Notes under the pieces: generated by a model
Seen by the model: the letters and a program-made list of their open reading frames with translations, nothing else
The model's database searches: none
Told to the model about the DNA's origin: nothing
Assembly (NCBI GenBank): GCA_002414665.1
Contig: DIAF01000011.1
Span: 144,848-208,847, forward strand
DNA: 64,000 nucleotides
Reading direction: 5' to 3'
DNA from: Halieaceae bacterium UBA5085
GTDB taxonomy: Bacteria > Pseudomonadota > Gammaproteobacteria > Pseudomonadales > Halieaceae
Translations under genes and position numbers: made by a program
Shown: in pieces, positions 1-9,093 of the stretch
Numbering within the stretch: position 1 is the stretch's first letter
Layout of the letters: every line of letters starts with the position of its first letter

Positions 1-1215
1 CTGCAGGTCGCGTGGTCGGGGCGCGCAGATCTGGTCACGGATACACTGCAGTGGACCGGTATTGTCGCCAGTGGTTATGTGAGTCTCCTGCGTATGATCA
101 TCATGCCACTGGTTCTGGTGATGATGGTCGCCGCCGTGCTGAAAATGCGCGAGGTCGCTGATCTAGGGAAGATTGGCGCCGCGGTGGTGGGATTGCTCAT
201 TGCGACGACCATGGTCGCCGCGGTTGTCGGCATTCTGGTGACCAGTGTCTTCGGCCTGACCGCAGACAGCATCACCCAGGGTGCACGCGAGTTGGCCTCC
301 GCAGATGCCCTGGCGCAGCGCTATGAGACCGTTGCCGGCCTGGGCCTGCCCGACATGCTGGTGCGTTTTGTACCGGCAAACGTGTTCTATGATCTGACCG
401 AGGCACGGCCCACGTCGATCATCGCGGTCGTACTGTTCGGTATCCTATTCGGTGTTGCCGCACTGCAGGTTGCGCGCTCAGAACCAGCACGGGGTGCGCA
501 AATAGAGTCGTTTGTGGACACCGCGCGGCTGGTTGTCCTGCGCCTTGTGCATATCGTGATGGCGCTCACGCCCTACGGCATACTTGCCTTGATCGGGGGC
601 GTGGTGGCGCGATCGGACGCCGCGGACATCCTCAACCTGCTCACCTTTGTTATTGCCTCCTACCTGGCTATCGGGATCATGTTTGCGGTTCATGCGCTGC
701 TACTGCGAGTGCATGGCGTGGACCTGCGACACTACTTCCGCTCGGTCTGGCCCGTACTCGCTTTTGCCTTCACCTCGCGCAGTTCGGCGGCCAGCATTCC
801 CCTCAATGTTGAAACCCAGATCGACAAACTGCGGGTGGCGAGTCCGATTGCCAGTCTCTCGGCAACACTGGGCGCCACCATCGGGCAGAACGGCTGCGCG
901 GGTATCTATCCGGCCATGCTGGCAGTCATGATAGCGCCGTCAATGGGCATTGACCCGCTGGGCTGGGATTTCATGGCCGGCCTTGTGGGCATTATCGCCA
1001 TAAGCTCCTTTGGCGTTGCCGGTGTGGGCGGGGGCGCGACATTCGCCGCGCTGATTGTGTTGCCGGCCATGGGGTTTCCGGTGACGGTAGCCGCCGTACT
1101 GATTTCCATCGAGCCGCTCATCGATATGGCCCGTACCGCGCTCAATGTAAACGGCGCCATGACCGCCGGCGTGCTAACGCAGCGCTGGCTGGGCGCATCA
1201 GTGGCCAGGGATTGA
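1..1215 (+). CDS. Dicarboxylate/amino acid:cation symporter, TcyP-like (5' truncated)
   Basis: This is a secondary transporter of the DAACS family in the inner membrane. The frame is open from base 1, so the N-terminus lies outside the window. The stretch GYVSLLRMIIMPLV just after the edge resembles the helix-2/3 region of TcyP-type L-cystine symporters. Many hydrophobic helices follow, then a serine-rich re-entrant segment (TSRSSAAS) and a glycine-rich segment near the C-terminus (GVAGVGGGATFAAL), both family signatures. A second conserved block (IGQNGCAG) lies between them. The gene converges on the GNAT gene with a 47-base gap. Family is clear; substrate is inferred from overall resemblance only. 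Confidence 0.85.
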   Translation: MQVAWSGRADLVTDTLQWTGIVASGYVSLLRMIIMPLVLVMMVAAVLKMREVADLGKIGAAVVGLLIATTMVAAVVGILVTSVFGLTADSITQGARELASADALAQRYETVAGLGLPDMLVRFVPANVFYDLTEARPTSIIAVVLFGILFGVAALQVARSEPARGAQIESFVDTARLVVLRLVHIVMALTPYGILALIGGVVARSDAADILNLLTFVIASYLAIGIMFAVHALLLRVHGVDLRHYFRSVWPVLAFAFTSRSSAASIPLNVETQIDKLRVASPIASLSATLGATIGQNGCAGIYPAMLAVMIAPSMGIDPLGWDFMAGLVGIIAISSFGVAGVGGGATFAALIVLPAMGFPVTVAAVLISIEPLIDMARTALNVNGAMTAGVLTQRWLGASVARD

Positions 1216-1262
1216 TGCAAGCAGTCAGCGCCTGTGAAGCTCTGGCAATCCCGGTTTTTTCG

Positions 1263-2186
1263 TTATAGCGGGACGCTGCGAAATTCCACATGCGGACCGC
1301 TGTGGCGCCAAAGCTCCTCGAACAAATCGCGGTAGCGCTCGGCGCGGGCCCGTGAATCAGGCTCGCAGAACGCGGCCTTGTCACTCTCCGCCGGTTTGCA
1401 GAGTACACCGCTGCGGTCGGTCAGTACCAGGGTTTCCCCTTTCCAGTCCGGGTGTTCGTTGAGTTGCTGCAGGATAACGGAGGAGGGAAGGCGTCGGGCC
1501 AGTGCCAACAGGCGGTGCCCGCGCTGGATCATTGGCCGGTAGTCGCTCACCAGAATACGCACCCGCGACTGCGCGGCGCGGCGCGCGAGCGCACTCAATG
1601 CCGCCGCGAGTTCGCTGTTGTCGAACACCCGATGGTCCAGGTCGTAACTCAGGATACAGATCTCGCGCGATGCGTTCTGGCACAGGGCTACCGCCCAGCG
1701 TGCAAAGGGGTCCGGGTAGGCAATGCCGTTGGCGTAGACCTTGCCCAGGTCGGTGTCACGGCGCATCGCGATGTGCGGAATACCGGCTTCTTCGAAGGAC
1801 TCACCCTCCGGGCTGAAGCCCGCACGTGCGTAGAAATCTGCGGCGTGCTGTTGTGCATGCAGGTAGACGCTGTCCAGACCGCGCTCCCTTGCCGCGCTGA
1901 TCAGTGCATCAAGTACTGCGGCACCGTGGCCATGACCACGGTGGTCAGCGAGCACCGCCATGCGCCCGATCTTGCCGCTGGGCAGCAGGCGTCCACAGGC
2001 GACAGGCAGGTTGTCGATAGTGCCCAGCACATGCAATGCGTGCTCGTCCTGCCCATCCCACTCGATTTCGCGCGGCACGCCCTGTTCGACGATGAAGACG
2101 GCTTCCCGCAGTGCGCGTAATGCCTCTCTGTGGGTTTCCCAGTCGACGAGCTCCAGCTGCAATGTCCGTGTCGCTTTACTCGACAT
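1263..2186 (-). CDS. GNAT N-acetyltransferase fused to a C-terminal uncharacterised domain
   Basis: The first 140 or so residues are an ElaA-like GNAT fold. The acetyl-CoA loop reads as HRGHGHG, followed by the helix ending in AARERG and a C-terminal YARAGF block. About 165 residues follow (YDLDHRVFDNSEL..., ILVSDYRPMIQRGHRL) that resemble the phospholipase-D-like domain seen C-terminal to GNATs in related gammaproteobacteria; no HKD motif is visible, so catalysis there is doubtful. I chose the ATG at 2186, which overlaps the end of roxA by 11 bases; a longer frame to 2276 would intrude deep into roxA. It is the last gene of the minus-strand operon. Substrate unknown. Confidence 0.8.
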   Translation of the reverse strand: MSSKATRTLQLELVDWETHREALRALREAVFIVEQGVPREIEWDGQDEHALHVLGTIDNLPVACGRLLPSGKIGRMAVLADHRGHGHGAAVLDALISAARERGLDSVYLHAQQHAADFYARAGFSPEGESFEEAGIPHIAMRRDTDLGKVYANGIAYPDPFARWAVALCQNASREICILSYDLDHRVFDNSELAAALSALARRAAQSRVRILVSDYRPMIQRGHRLLALARRLPSSVILQQLNEHPDWKGETLVLTDRSGVLCKPAESDKAAFCEPDSRARAERYRDLFEELWRHSGPHVEFRSVPL

Positions 2187-3285
2187 CCAATACCCCCTGT
2201 TGCAGAAGAAACTGTAGCACGGCTGCCGCACCTTCGCCGCCGGGTGAGACCACGCGGTTGTCTGCACAGAGCTCACCCAGCCAGGCCGCCATGTGCATCG
2301 GTGCAGCGCAGCTCAGGCCATTGGCGAAAACGCGCAGTCCCGGGCCATCCATTTGCCACGCAACGCGGGCGCCCGGTGCCAGTCTGGCGGAGGCTCCGGC
2401 GCGCAAATGCGCGCGGAGCTGGGCGACCTCGCCTTCTGGCAGCGACACGCCTTCAGCGGCGGTCATCAGCTCCCCAAACCAGCGGTCATCTGCCGTGTCG
2501 ACCAGCAGGCGCAGCACCTGTTCCCGCGCAGCGCGGATGTCGGGCGTGGATATCTCCCCGCAGCGGCCTGCCAGGTCGCGGCCCGCGTCTTCCAGCAGTC
2601 GGCTGCTGCCGATCGTTTCCAGGCAGGCATCTGTCAGGTGAGAGAGCAGGTCGGATAGGCGGGGGGCGCGAAAACCCAGGGAAAAACAGGTGGACTCACC
2701 GCGGGAAATGCCCCAGTGCGCGACCCCCGGCGGGAGGTAAAGCACGTCGCCACAGCGCAGCGTGTATTCGGTGTGGCAGTCGAAGCACGCCAGCAGTTTC
2801 AGGTCTTTGTGCGGCAGCAGGGGTGTGTTGTCATTGCAGCGCTGCCCGATCCGCCAGGTACGTTCACCTTCGCCCTGCAGCAGGAACACGTCATACAGAT
2901 CGTAGTGAGGGCCGATACCGCCGCCGTCCGTGGCGTAGCTCACCATGACGTCGTCGAAGCGCCAGCGGGGAATGAAATCGGTGAGCTGGCGTAGCTGGGC
3001 GACCTCGTCCAGCAGCTGATCCACACGCTGCACCAGCAATGTCCAGGGGTGCGGTCGCTGGAAGTCACCTGCGTCAAAGGGACCGTGGCTCAGGCGCCAG
3101 CTGGTCGCACGATCGGCGCGACCGCTGCATTCAGCAATGCGCGATTCGACGGCGTCTTCCATCGCCAGGCCGGCAAGTTCATCCGCACTGACGGGTGGTG
3201 TGAAGCCGGGGACGGCAGCGCGTAGCAGGAGTGGTTCACGCTGCCAGTACTTGGCCAGAAATAGTGCCGGGTCCAGCCCTTGCAC
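2176..3285 (-). CDS. roxA: Ribosomal protein uL16 arginine 3-hydroxylase (cupin)
   Basis: This JmjC-type 2-oxoglutarate/Fe(II) oxygenase of the YcfD/RoxA family hydroxylates an arginine of ribosomal protein L16. The cupin core shows GPHYDLYDVFLLQ, which contains the HxD iron ligands, and VLYLPPGVAHWG with the distal histidine. The N-terminal block SADELAGLAMEDAVESR matches the Escherichia coli protein closely. At 369 residues the length fits the family. The start is GTG, 6 bases after the purB stop in the same frame, with GAGG about 11 bases upstream lying inside purB. Being directly behind purB suggests co-transcription. Confidence 0.93.
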   Translation of the reverse strand: MQGLDPALFLAKYWQREPLLLRAAVPGFTPPVSADELAGLAMEDAVESRIAECSGRADRATSWRLSHGPFDAGDFQRPHPWTLLVQRVDQLLDEVAQLRQLTDFIPRWRFDDVMVSYATDGGGIGPHYDLYDVFLLQGEGERTWRIGQRCNDNTPLLPHKDLKLLACFDCHTEYTLRCGDVLYLPPGVAHWGISRGESTCFSLGFRAPRLSDLLSHLTDACLETIGSSRLLEDAGRDLAGRCGEISTPDIRAAREQVLRLLVDTADDRWFGELMTAAEGVSLPEGEVAQLRAHLRAGASARLAPGARVAWQMDGPGLRVFANGLSCAAPMHMAAWLGELCADNRVVSPGGEGAAAVLQFLLQQGVLDVE

Positions 3286-3291
3286 GCGGCG

Positions 3292-4668
3292 CTAATCCTC
3301 GCGGATGGCGCGCGCCTGCGCGGCGGCATTGCCGGTATAGCGCGCGGGGGTCAGCGCGAGCAGGGCGGCTTTTGCCTCCGGGGGAATGTCCAGCCCTGCG
3401 ATAAAGGCCTGCAGGGTCTCCTGGGTCATCGCCTGGCCGCGGGTCAGTTCCTTGAGCTTTTCATAGGGCTTCTCAATGCCATAACGCCGCATGACGGTCT
3501 GAATCGGCTCCGCAAGCACTTCCCAGCTCTGCTCCAGATCCTCTGCCAGGCGTGCCTCATTGAGTTGCAGCTTGCCGATCCCCTTGAGGCTGGCCTCGTA
3601 GGCGATCAGGCTGTAGCCAAAGCCCACGCCCATATTGCGCAGCACGGTTGAGTCGGTCAGATCGCGTTGCCAGCGGCTGATCGGGAGTTTGCTGGCCAGA
3701 TGCTGGAAAATCGCATTGGCAATGCCCAGGTTGCCCTCGGAATTTTCAAAGTCGATCGGATTGACCTTGTGGGGCATGGTCGACGAACCGACTTCTCCAG
3801 CGACTGTGCGCTGGCGGAAATAGCCCAGGGAGATGTAGCCCCAGAGGTCACGGTCGAGGTCGATCAATACCGTATTGAAACGCGCCACGGCGTCGAACAG
3901 TTCCGCCATGTAGTCGTGGGGTTCAATCTGGGTGGTGTAGGGGTTCCAGTCCAGGCCGAGTCCGACCACGAAGGCTTTTGCATTGGCCTGCCAGTCCACC
4001 TCAGGGTAGGCGCTGAGGTGGGCATTGTAGTTGCCGACGGCGCCGTTGATCTTGCCCAGATAGGTTGCGGCCTCCAGCTGTGCCACCTGGCGCCGCAGGC
4101 GCACCACCACGTTGGCGATCTCCTTGCCCATGGTGGTGGGGCTCGCGGTCTGCCCGTGGGTGCGCGAAAGCATCGGTGCCTCCGCGTGGGTGATGGCCAG
4201 TTCCGAGAGCGCGGAGAGCAGGCGCTGCATGACCGGCAGCAACACGTTGTTCATGCCATCGCGCAGCATCAGGGCATGGGACAGGTTGTTGATGTCCTCC
4301 GAGGTGCAGGCAAAATGGACAAATTCGGCGATGGCTTCCAGTTCCGGGTTGCCGGCAAACCGCTCTTTGATGAAGTACTCGACGGCCTTGACGTCATGGT
4401 TGGTGGTGGCTTCGATGGCTTTAATACGCTGCGCATCAGCTTCGCTGAAGTCATCGGCGATAGCATCAAGCTGCGCCTTCGCCTGCGGCGAGAGGGCGGG
4501 TACCTCGTCAACGCCGGACAGTTGCGCGAGTTGCTGTAGCCAGCGCACCTCGACCAGCACGCGGCGTTTGATCAGGCCGTATTCGCTGAAGACCTCGCGC
4601 AGGGGCGCGGTGCGTGCACCGTAGCGTCCGTCAATGGGCGATACGGCGGTGAGGGCGGTCAGTTCCAT
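3292..4668 (-). CDS. purB: Adenylosuccinate lyase
   Basis: This enzyme catalyses two steps of purine synthesis: release of fumarate from SAICAR and from adenylosuccinate. At 458 residues it has normal length. The fumarase/aspartase superfamily signature GSSTMPHKVNPIDFENSEGN is complete, including the mobile-loop serine. The upstream TSEDINN and RTHGQTASPTTMGKE blocks carry the catalytic histidine region. The ATG at 4668 lies 3 bases downstream of the hflD stop. The pair hflD-purB is conserved in gammaproteobacteria. Confidence 0.97.
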   Translation of the reverse strand: MELTALTAVSPIDGRYGARTAPLREVFSEYGLIKRRVLVEVRWLQQLAQLSGVDEVPALSPQAKAQLDAIADDFSEADAQRIKAIEATTNHDVKAVEYFIKERFAGNPELEAIAEFVHFACTSEDINNLSHALMLRDGMNNVLLPVMQRLLSALSELAITHAEAPMLSRTHGQTASPTTMGKEIANVVVRLRRQVAQLEAATYLGKINGAVGNYNAHLSAYPEVDWQANAKAFVVGLGLDWNPYTTQIEPHDYMAELFDAVARFNTVLIDLDRDLWGYISLGYFRQRTVAGEVGSSTMPHKVNPIDFENSEGNLGIANAIFQHLASKLPISRWQRDLTDSTVLRNMGVGFGYSLIAYEASLKGIGKLQLNEARLAEDLEQSWEVLAEPIQTVMRRYGIEKPYEKLKELTRGQAMTQETLQAFIAGLDIPPEAKAALLALTPARYTGNAAAQARAIRED

Positions 4669-4671
4669 GGC

Positions 4672-5385
4672 TTACTCCGGAGAATCTGTCGGATGGTGGG
4701 CCACGCCCAACTGGCGTGACAGGTCATAGGCGCGGCGCGCGATCGTGCGACGCTGCAGCAGCAGCTTCCAGCGCCGGCCGCCAAGCTGCCGCCACAGGTG
4801 CGTGGAACGGATGCCAGCCAGCAACAGGGCGCGGATAGTGTCTGCGCTCTGACGGTTCTGCAGGTGTTGAGCGTTACCGTTCACTTTGATGCGAAATTTC
4901 AGGGTGCTCAGTGTGTCCTGGTAAATACCGGACACGCTGTGGCAGATATCGTTTACGTTGCCGGCGAAGTGTTCGGCGCGAAAGCTGGTGTGCTGCAGCC
5001 GGGAGTGAACCACCCGCATCATGGCCGGGTCCGCGGCGAATCTGCGCTCCAGGTACAGCAGGTTGAAGACGTAGCGCACCATGTCGCGCAATTCCTGTGG
5101 CTGCTGATTGTTCAACACCATTGCAAGTGTGTCGAGACCCAGCTTGACACCGCCCAGCCCACCATAAACGGCTTCCACCGAGTCGCTGTCGAACACAAAC
5201 AGGCTGTTCAGCGAGGCCTGCAGGAATTCCTCCGGACAACTGCCCGTGCGCGAAACCTGATCGACCAGCCGCGCCGCCTGCGCGACACCTGCCAGGGCGA
5301 TAGTCTGCTGATCCAGCAGCGCGGGCGGTGCAGCGCGCTCAGTCGGTGCGTTCAATGACGCCTCCCCCCAGGCAACGTTCGCCAT
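4672..5385 (-). CDS. hflD: High frequency lysogenization protein HflD homologue
   Basis: HflD is a peripheral inner-membrane protein that in E. coli binds the lambda CII activator; its housekeeping role is uncertain. The conserved start of the family (IALAGVAQAARLV) and the later VRYVFNLLYLERR and LLLAGIRSTHLWRQLGG blocks are all present. The position between mnmA and purB is the conserved one. I used the ATG at 5385, which overlaps mnmA by 47 bases and gives 237 residues, slightly longer than the usual 205-215. An alternative non-ATG start nearer 5330 would give a more typical length. Confidence 0.85.
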   Translation of the reverse strand: MANVAWGEASLNAPTERAAPPALLDQQTIALAGVAQAARLVDQVSRTGSCPEEFLQASLNSLFVFDSDSVEAVYGGLGGVKLGLDTLAMVLNNQQPQELRDMVRYVFNLLYLERRFAADPAMMRVVHSRLQHTSFRAEHFAGNVNDICHSVSGIYQDTLSTLKFRIKVNGNAQHLQNRQSADTIRALLLAGIRSTHLWRQLGGRRWKLLLQRRTIARRAYDLSRQLGVAHHPTDSPE

Positions 5386-6430
5386 CGTAGAACACCACGG
5401 ACTGTCCCGGAGTGACCGCGCGTTGTGGTTCCCTGAAGTGGACCCGATAAGCGCCGTCTGCGGCCATGACGCTGCAGGCCTGGTCTGCCTGGCGGTAGCG
5501 GACCTTGGCCGTGCATCGCAGCGGCAGCTCGGGTGGTTCACCGCTGATCCAGAACATGTCGCCGACCTGCAAGTCACTGCTGAACAGGGCGGGGTGGTCA
5601 TTGCCCTGGACGACACGCAGCACGTTGTGCTCGAGATCCTTGCCCACGACATACCAGGGTTCGTCCCCGTGGTCGGCGAGGCCGCCTATGCCCAGCCCCT
5701 GGCGCTGGCCTATCGTGTGATACATGAGCCCCTGGTGCCGGCCCAGTATCTCGCCGTCGAGGCTGTAGATATCGCCCGGCTGTGCAGGCAGGTACTGCTG
5801 CAGAAAATCCCTGAAACGGCGTTCACCGATGAAGCAGATGCCGGTAGAGTCCTTTTTGTTCGAGGTGATGAGGCCGTGACGCGCAGCAATGGCGCGCACT
5901 TCCGGTTTTTCGATTTCACCCACGGGGAACAGCGTCTGTGCCAGTTCCCGATGGCCCACTGCGTGCAGAAAATAGCTCTGGTCCTTGTTGGCATCCAGCC
6001 CCCGCAGCAGCGCGGCCTTGCCGTAGCTCTCGCCGCGACGCGCGTAGTGCCCGGTGGCGATGCAGTCGGCGCCCAGCAGCAGTGCGTAGTCGAGGAAGGC
6101 GCGGAACTTGATCTCCCGGTTGCAGAGAATATCCGGGTTGGGTGTGCGCCCCGCCTTGTACTCCGCCAGGAAGTGCTCGAAGACATTGTCCCAGTACTCG
6201 GCCGCGAAGTTGGCGCCGTGCAGGGGGATGTCGAGGGCGTCGGCGACTGCCTGTGCATCGGCAAAGTCGGCTTTCGCGGTGCAATATTCTGTGCCGTCGT
6301 CCTCGTCCCAGTTCTTCATGAACAGGCCTTCCACCCGGTAGCCCTGCTCGCGCAGAAGTAGCGCGGCGACGGAGGAGTCTACGCCACCTGACATGCCGAC
6401 AATGACTTTGGTCGCTGCGTTGAGGCTCAT
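5339..6430 (-). CDS. mnmA: tRNA 2-thiouridine(34) synthase MnmA
   Basis: MnmA uses ATP and a persulfide relay to thiolate U34 of the tRNAs for Lys, Glu and Gln. The PP-loop SGGVDSS sits at residues 14-20. The catalytic cysteines are in DILCNREIKF (about Cys103) and STGICFIGERRF (about Cys200). Length is the usual 363 residues. It overlaps the nudix gene by 4 bases (ATGA), consistent with translational coupling. Sulfur would come through the TusBCD-TusE relay encoded at 39.5-40.9 kb. Confidence 0.96.
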   Translation of the reverse strand: MSLNAATKVIVGMSGGVDSSVAALLLREQGYRVEGLFMKNWDEDDGTEYCTAKADFADAQAVADALDIPLHGANFAAEYWDNVFEHFLAEYKAGRTPNPDILCNREIKFRAFLDYALLLGADCIATGHYARRGESYGKAALLRGLDANKDQSYFLHAVGHRELAQTLFPVGEIEKPEVRAIAARHGLITSNKKDSTGICFIGERRFRDFLQQYLPAQPGDIYSLDGEILGRHQGLMYHTIGQRQGLGIGGLADHGDEPWYVVGKDLEHNVLRVVQGNDHPALFSSDLQVGDMFWISGEPPELPLRCTAKVRYRQADQACSVMAADGAYRVHFREPQRAVTPGQSVVFYDGERCLGGGVIERTD

Positions 6431-6879
6431 GCTGGTGAAATCAGGTCCAGAGGGTATCGAATGCCGCTGCGATGCTGCTCTATGGCAGTCAGCACCAGCG
6501 GGCTGCGCATTCTAGCAGAAACCGCGAGGATTTCCTCGTAACGCAGCCAGTGTACGGCGAGGATGTCGCTGTCCAGTTCGGCCTCGGGCAATGCCCGGAG
6601 CGGGCGCGCGCAAAACGTGGTGCGGTAGTAGGTGACCCCATTACCGGGTGCCACGTAGCGTGCGAGCCCCAATACACCCTCCAGCAGGACCTCCCAGCCG
6701 GTCTCTTCCCGTGTTTCGCGCAGTGCAGCTTCAAGCAGTGTCTCCCGCGCCTCCAGATGGCCTGCGGGCTGGTTGAATACTGGCTTGCCCGTCGTCTTGT
6801 CGCGCTCCTCGACAAGCAGGTAGCGCGCCCCGTCAAATACCACCGTAGCGACGGTCACATGGGGCTGCCAATCGCTCAT
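6427..6879 (-). CDS. nudJ: NUDIX hydrolase, NudJ-like phosphatase
   Basis: This 150-residue hydrolase has a full Nudix box, GHLEARETLLEAALRETREE followed by TGW, with the metal-binding REETREE core. E. coli NudJ, which dephosphorylates HMP-pyrophosphate and nucleoside di- and triphosphates, sits in the same place next to mnmA and rluE, so NudJ is the best assignment. Both ends overlap neighbours by 4 bases (rluE upstream, mnmA downstream), marking a tightly coupled operon. Confidence 0.9.
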   Translation of the reverse strand: MSDWQPHVTVATVVFDGARYLLVEERDKTTGKPVFNQPAGHLEARETLLEAALRETREETGWEVLLEGVLGLARYVAPGNGVTYYRTTFCARPLRALPEAELDSDILAVHWLRYEEILAVSARMRSPLVLTAIEQHRSGIRYPLDLISPA

Positions 6880-7538
6880 GGTTTCCGTCTCGCTGCCGCG
6901 TCGCGCTGGCGTCGCACGGAACCCGAGGGGCGCTGCTGCGCGGCGTGCACGGTAAGCCTGCGCTGGGCGCCGGGTGCCAGGCCCTCCAGCGACCAGTCGC
7001 CAATCTGCGTGCGGATCAGCCGCAGCGTCGGCAAGCCGACCGCCGCGGTCATGCGGCGTACCTGCCGGTTCCTGCCTTCCCGGATACTGATTTCCAGCCA
7101 GCTGTCGCTCACCGTCAACCGTGAGCGCACTGGGGGCGAGCGCGGCCAGAGTTGTGCCGGTGCGTCAATGCGGCGTACGCGGGCAGGCAAGGTGGGTCCG
7201 TCGCGCAGGGTCACGCCTGCCTGCAATGCGGCAATCTGCTCCGGGTCTGGGATGCCTTCAACCTGCACTTGATAAGTCTTCCAGAGTTTGTGCCGTGGAT
7301 GGGTGATCTGCTGCTGCAAAGCGCCGCTGTCGGTCAGCAGCAGCAGCCCCTCGGAATCGAAATCGAGGCGTCCCGCTACCCGGAAGCCAGGCGCCTGCAG
7401 GTAGTTGGCCAGCGTTGCGCGGGCGGCCGGCAGGGCACTGCCGGTGGACGCGGCTGCGCTTGCCCTTGGGTGATCGCTGCGGTCGCTGAATTGGCTCAGT
7501 ACCTGAAAGGGTTTATTGAATAGAATGACCGTGGCCAT
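6876..7538 (-). CDS. rluE: 23S rRNA pseudouridine(2457) synthase
   Basis: RluE isomerises one uridine in 23S rRNA. The protein begins directly with the catalytic domain (NKPFQVLSQF) and lacks an S4 domain, as expected for RluE. The catalytic aspartate is in GRLDFDSEGLLLLT. The block REGRNRQVRRMTAAVGLPTLRLIR is the second family signature. At 220 residues the length is normal. It is the first gene of the minus-strand operon rluE-nudJ-mnmA-hflD-purB-roxA-GNAT and diverges from icd across about 146 bases. Confidence 0.94.
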   Translation of the reverse strand: MATVILFNKPFQVLSQFSDRSDHPRASAAASTGSALPAARATLANYLQAPGFRVAGRLDFDSEGLLLLTDSGALQQQITHPRHKLWKTYQVQVEGIPDPEQIAALQAGVTLRDGPTLPARVRRIDAPAQLWPRSPPVRSRLTVSDSWLEISIREGRNRQVRRMTAAVGLPTLRLIRTQIGDWSLEGLAPGAQRRLTVHAAQQRPSGSVRRQRDAAARRKP

Positions 7539-7596
7539 CGCGGCTCCGCCGTGGGGAAAAAACTGCTCCCCGGTTCAAGAGAAAGGCCGGGAAACC

Positions 7597-7605
7597 TGAT
7601 ACACT
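7597..7605 (+). promoter_or_regulatory. Candidate extended -10 promoter of icd
   Basis: The bases TGATACACT form an extended -10 element (TG, one base, TACACT) about 80 bases upstream of the icd start. No good -35 is visible, which extended -10 promoters tolerate. Placement between divergent rluE and icd fits. It is a motif match only. Confidence 0.4.
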
Positions 7606-7684
7606 AAGCGCCGTTTTAACGGGGGCTCCCACAAGGATACCGCACCCCGGGACTCAATGGACCCACAGCGACGGAGAACAATCT

Positions 7685-8938
7685 ATGGGCTACAAGCACA
7701 TCCAGGTGCCGGCGACCGGCGAAAAGATTACGGTCAACGACGATTTCAGCCTGAACGTCCCCAACCATCCGATCATCCCCTACATCGAGGGTGACGGTAT
7801 CGGTGTTGATATCAGCCCGGTGATGATCAACGTGGTCGACGCCGCTGTTGAGAAAGCCTACGGTGGCAGCAAGAAGATCTCCTGGATGGAGATCTACACG
7901 GGTGAGAAAGCCGCCGAACTGTACGACGGTGACTGGTTCCCCGAGGAAACGCTGCAGGCGATCAAGGAATACTCCGTGGGCATCAAGGGTCCCCTGACCA
8001 CCCCGGTCGGTGGCGGCTTCCGTTCGTTGAACGTAGCGCTGCGCCAAGAGCTCGATCTCTACACCTGCCTGCGTCCGGTACGCTGGTTTGAGGGTGTGCC
8101 CTCGCCAGTAAAAGATCCGGGTGCCTGCAACATGGTGATTTTCCGCGAGAACTCCGAGGACATTTACGCCGGTATTGAATACAAGGCCGGTTCGGACGAG
8201 GCGAAGAAGGTTGTCGATTTCATCATCAACGAGATGGGCGCCACCAAGATCCGCTTCCCGCAGAATGTCGGCATCGGTATCAAGCCGGTTTCCGAGGAAG
8301 GCACCAAGCGCCTCGTGCGCAAGGCCATTCAATACGCAATTGACCAGGATCTGCCCTCGGTGACGCTGGTGCACAAGGGCAACATCATGAAGTTCACCGA
8401 AGGCGCCTTCCGCGACTGGGGCTACGAATTGGCCCAGCAGGAATTTGGCGGTGAATTGCTGGATGGCGGCCCCTGGGTCAGCATCAAGAACCCCAACAAT
8501 GGCAAGGAAATCGTTATCAAGGACGTGATCGCTGACGCCATGCTGCAGCAGATCCTCACCCGTCCCAAGGACTACAGTGTGGTCGCCACGCTGAACCTGA
8601 ACGGCGATTACCTGTCGGACGCCCTGGCGGCGCAGGTTGGCGGTATCGGCATTGCGCCCGGTGCGAACCTGTCCGACAACATCGCGCTGTTCGAGGCCAC
8701 CCACGGCACCGCGCCGAAATACGCGGGCCAGGACAAGGTGAACCCCGGCTCGCTGATCCTGTCGGCAGAAATGATGCTGCGCCACATTGGCTGGAACGAA
8801 GCCGCTGACCTGATCATCAAAGGCATGAACGGCGCCATCCAGAAGGGCACGGTCACCTATGACTTCGAACGCCTGATGGAAGGGGCGACCCTGGTCAGCT
8901 GCTCTGAATTTGGTCAGAAGTTGATCGAAAACATGTAA
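7685..8938 (+). CDS. icd: NADP-dependent isocitrate dehydrogenase
   Basis: This TCA-cycle enzyme oxidatively decarboxylates isocitrate to 2-oxoglutarate. Its 417 residues match the E. coli enzyme almost end to end. The substrate-binding segment GGGFRSLNVALRQ includes Ser114, equivalent to the Ser113 phosphorylated by AceK in E. coli. The metal-binding and signature region NLNGDYLSDALAAQVGGIG is intact. The ATG follows a GGAG at 7673-7678. A strong terminator follows the gene, and divergent rluE lies upstream, so icd appears monocistronic. Confidence 0.98.
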   Translation: MGYKHIQVPATGEKITVNDDFSLNVPNHPIIPYIEGDGIGVDISPVMINVVDAAVEKAYGGSKKISWMEIYTGEKAAELYDGDWFPEETLQAIKEYSVGIKGPLTTPVGGGFRSLNVALRQELDLYTCLRPVRWFEGVPSPVKDPGACNMVIFRENSEDIYAGIEYKAGSDEAKKVVDFIINEMGATKIRFPQNVGIGIKPVSEEGTKRLVRKAIQYAIDQDLPSVTLVHKGNIMKFTEGAFRDWGYELAQQEFGGELLDGGPWVSIKNPNNGKEIVIKDVIADAMLQQILTRPKDYSVVATLNLNGDYLSDALAAQVGGIGIAPGANLSDNIALFEATHGTAPKYAGQDKVNPGSLILSAEMMLRHIGWNEAADLIIKGMNGAIQKGTVTYDFERLMEGATLVSCSEFGQKLIENM

Positions 8939-8963
8939 ACCTGCCCAGCAGGCTTGCGAAGAA

Positions 8964-8992
8964 GGGCCCGTGGCAGCACGGGCCCTTTTTTT
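8964..8992 (+). terminator. Rho-independent terminator of icd
   Basis: A perfect 9-bp stem (GGGCCCGTG at 8964-8972 with CACGGGCCC at 8977-8985) closes a 4-base loop and is followed by seven T residues. It starts 25 bases after the icd stop. Confidence 0.93.
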
Positions 8993-9093
8993 GTGGGCGG
9001 GGTTTTCGCGCGAAAAACAGGTCGGGGTTGAATTGACTTATAATGGGCCAATATCCACTATCTATGGCAGGGCAAACGTTTGAGAGGAATGGA

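Noticed and set aside
7616..8785. Long open frame opposite icd
   Set aside because: It is antisense to a fully conserved isocitrate dehydrogenase gene; its sequence has no family resemblance and arises from GC-rich codon bias.
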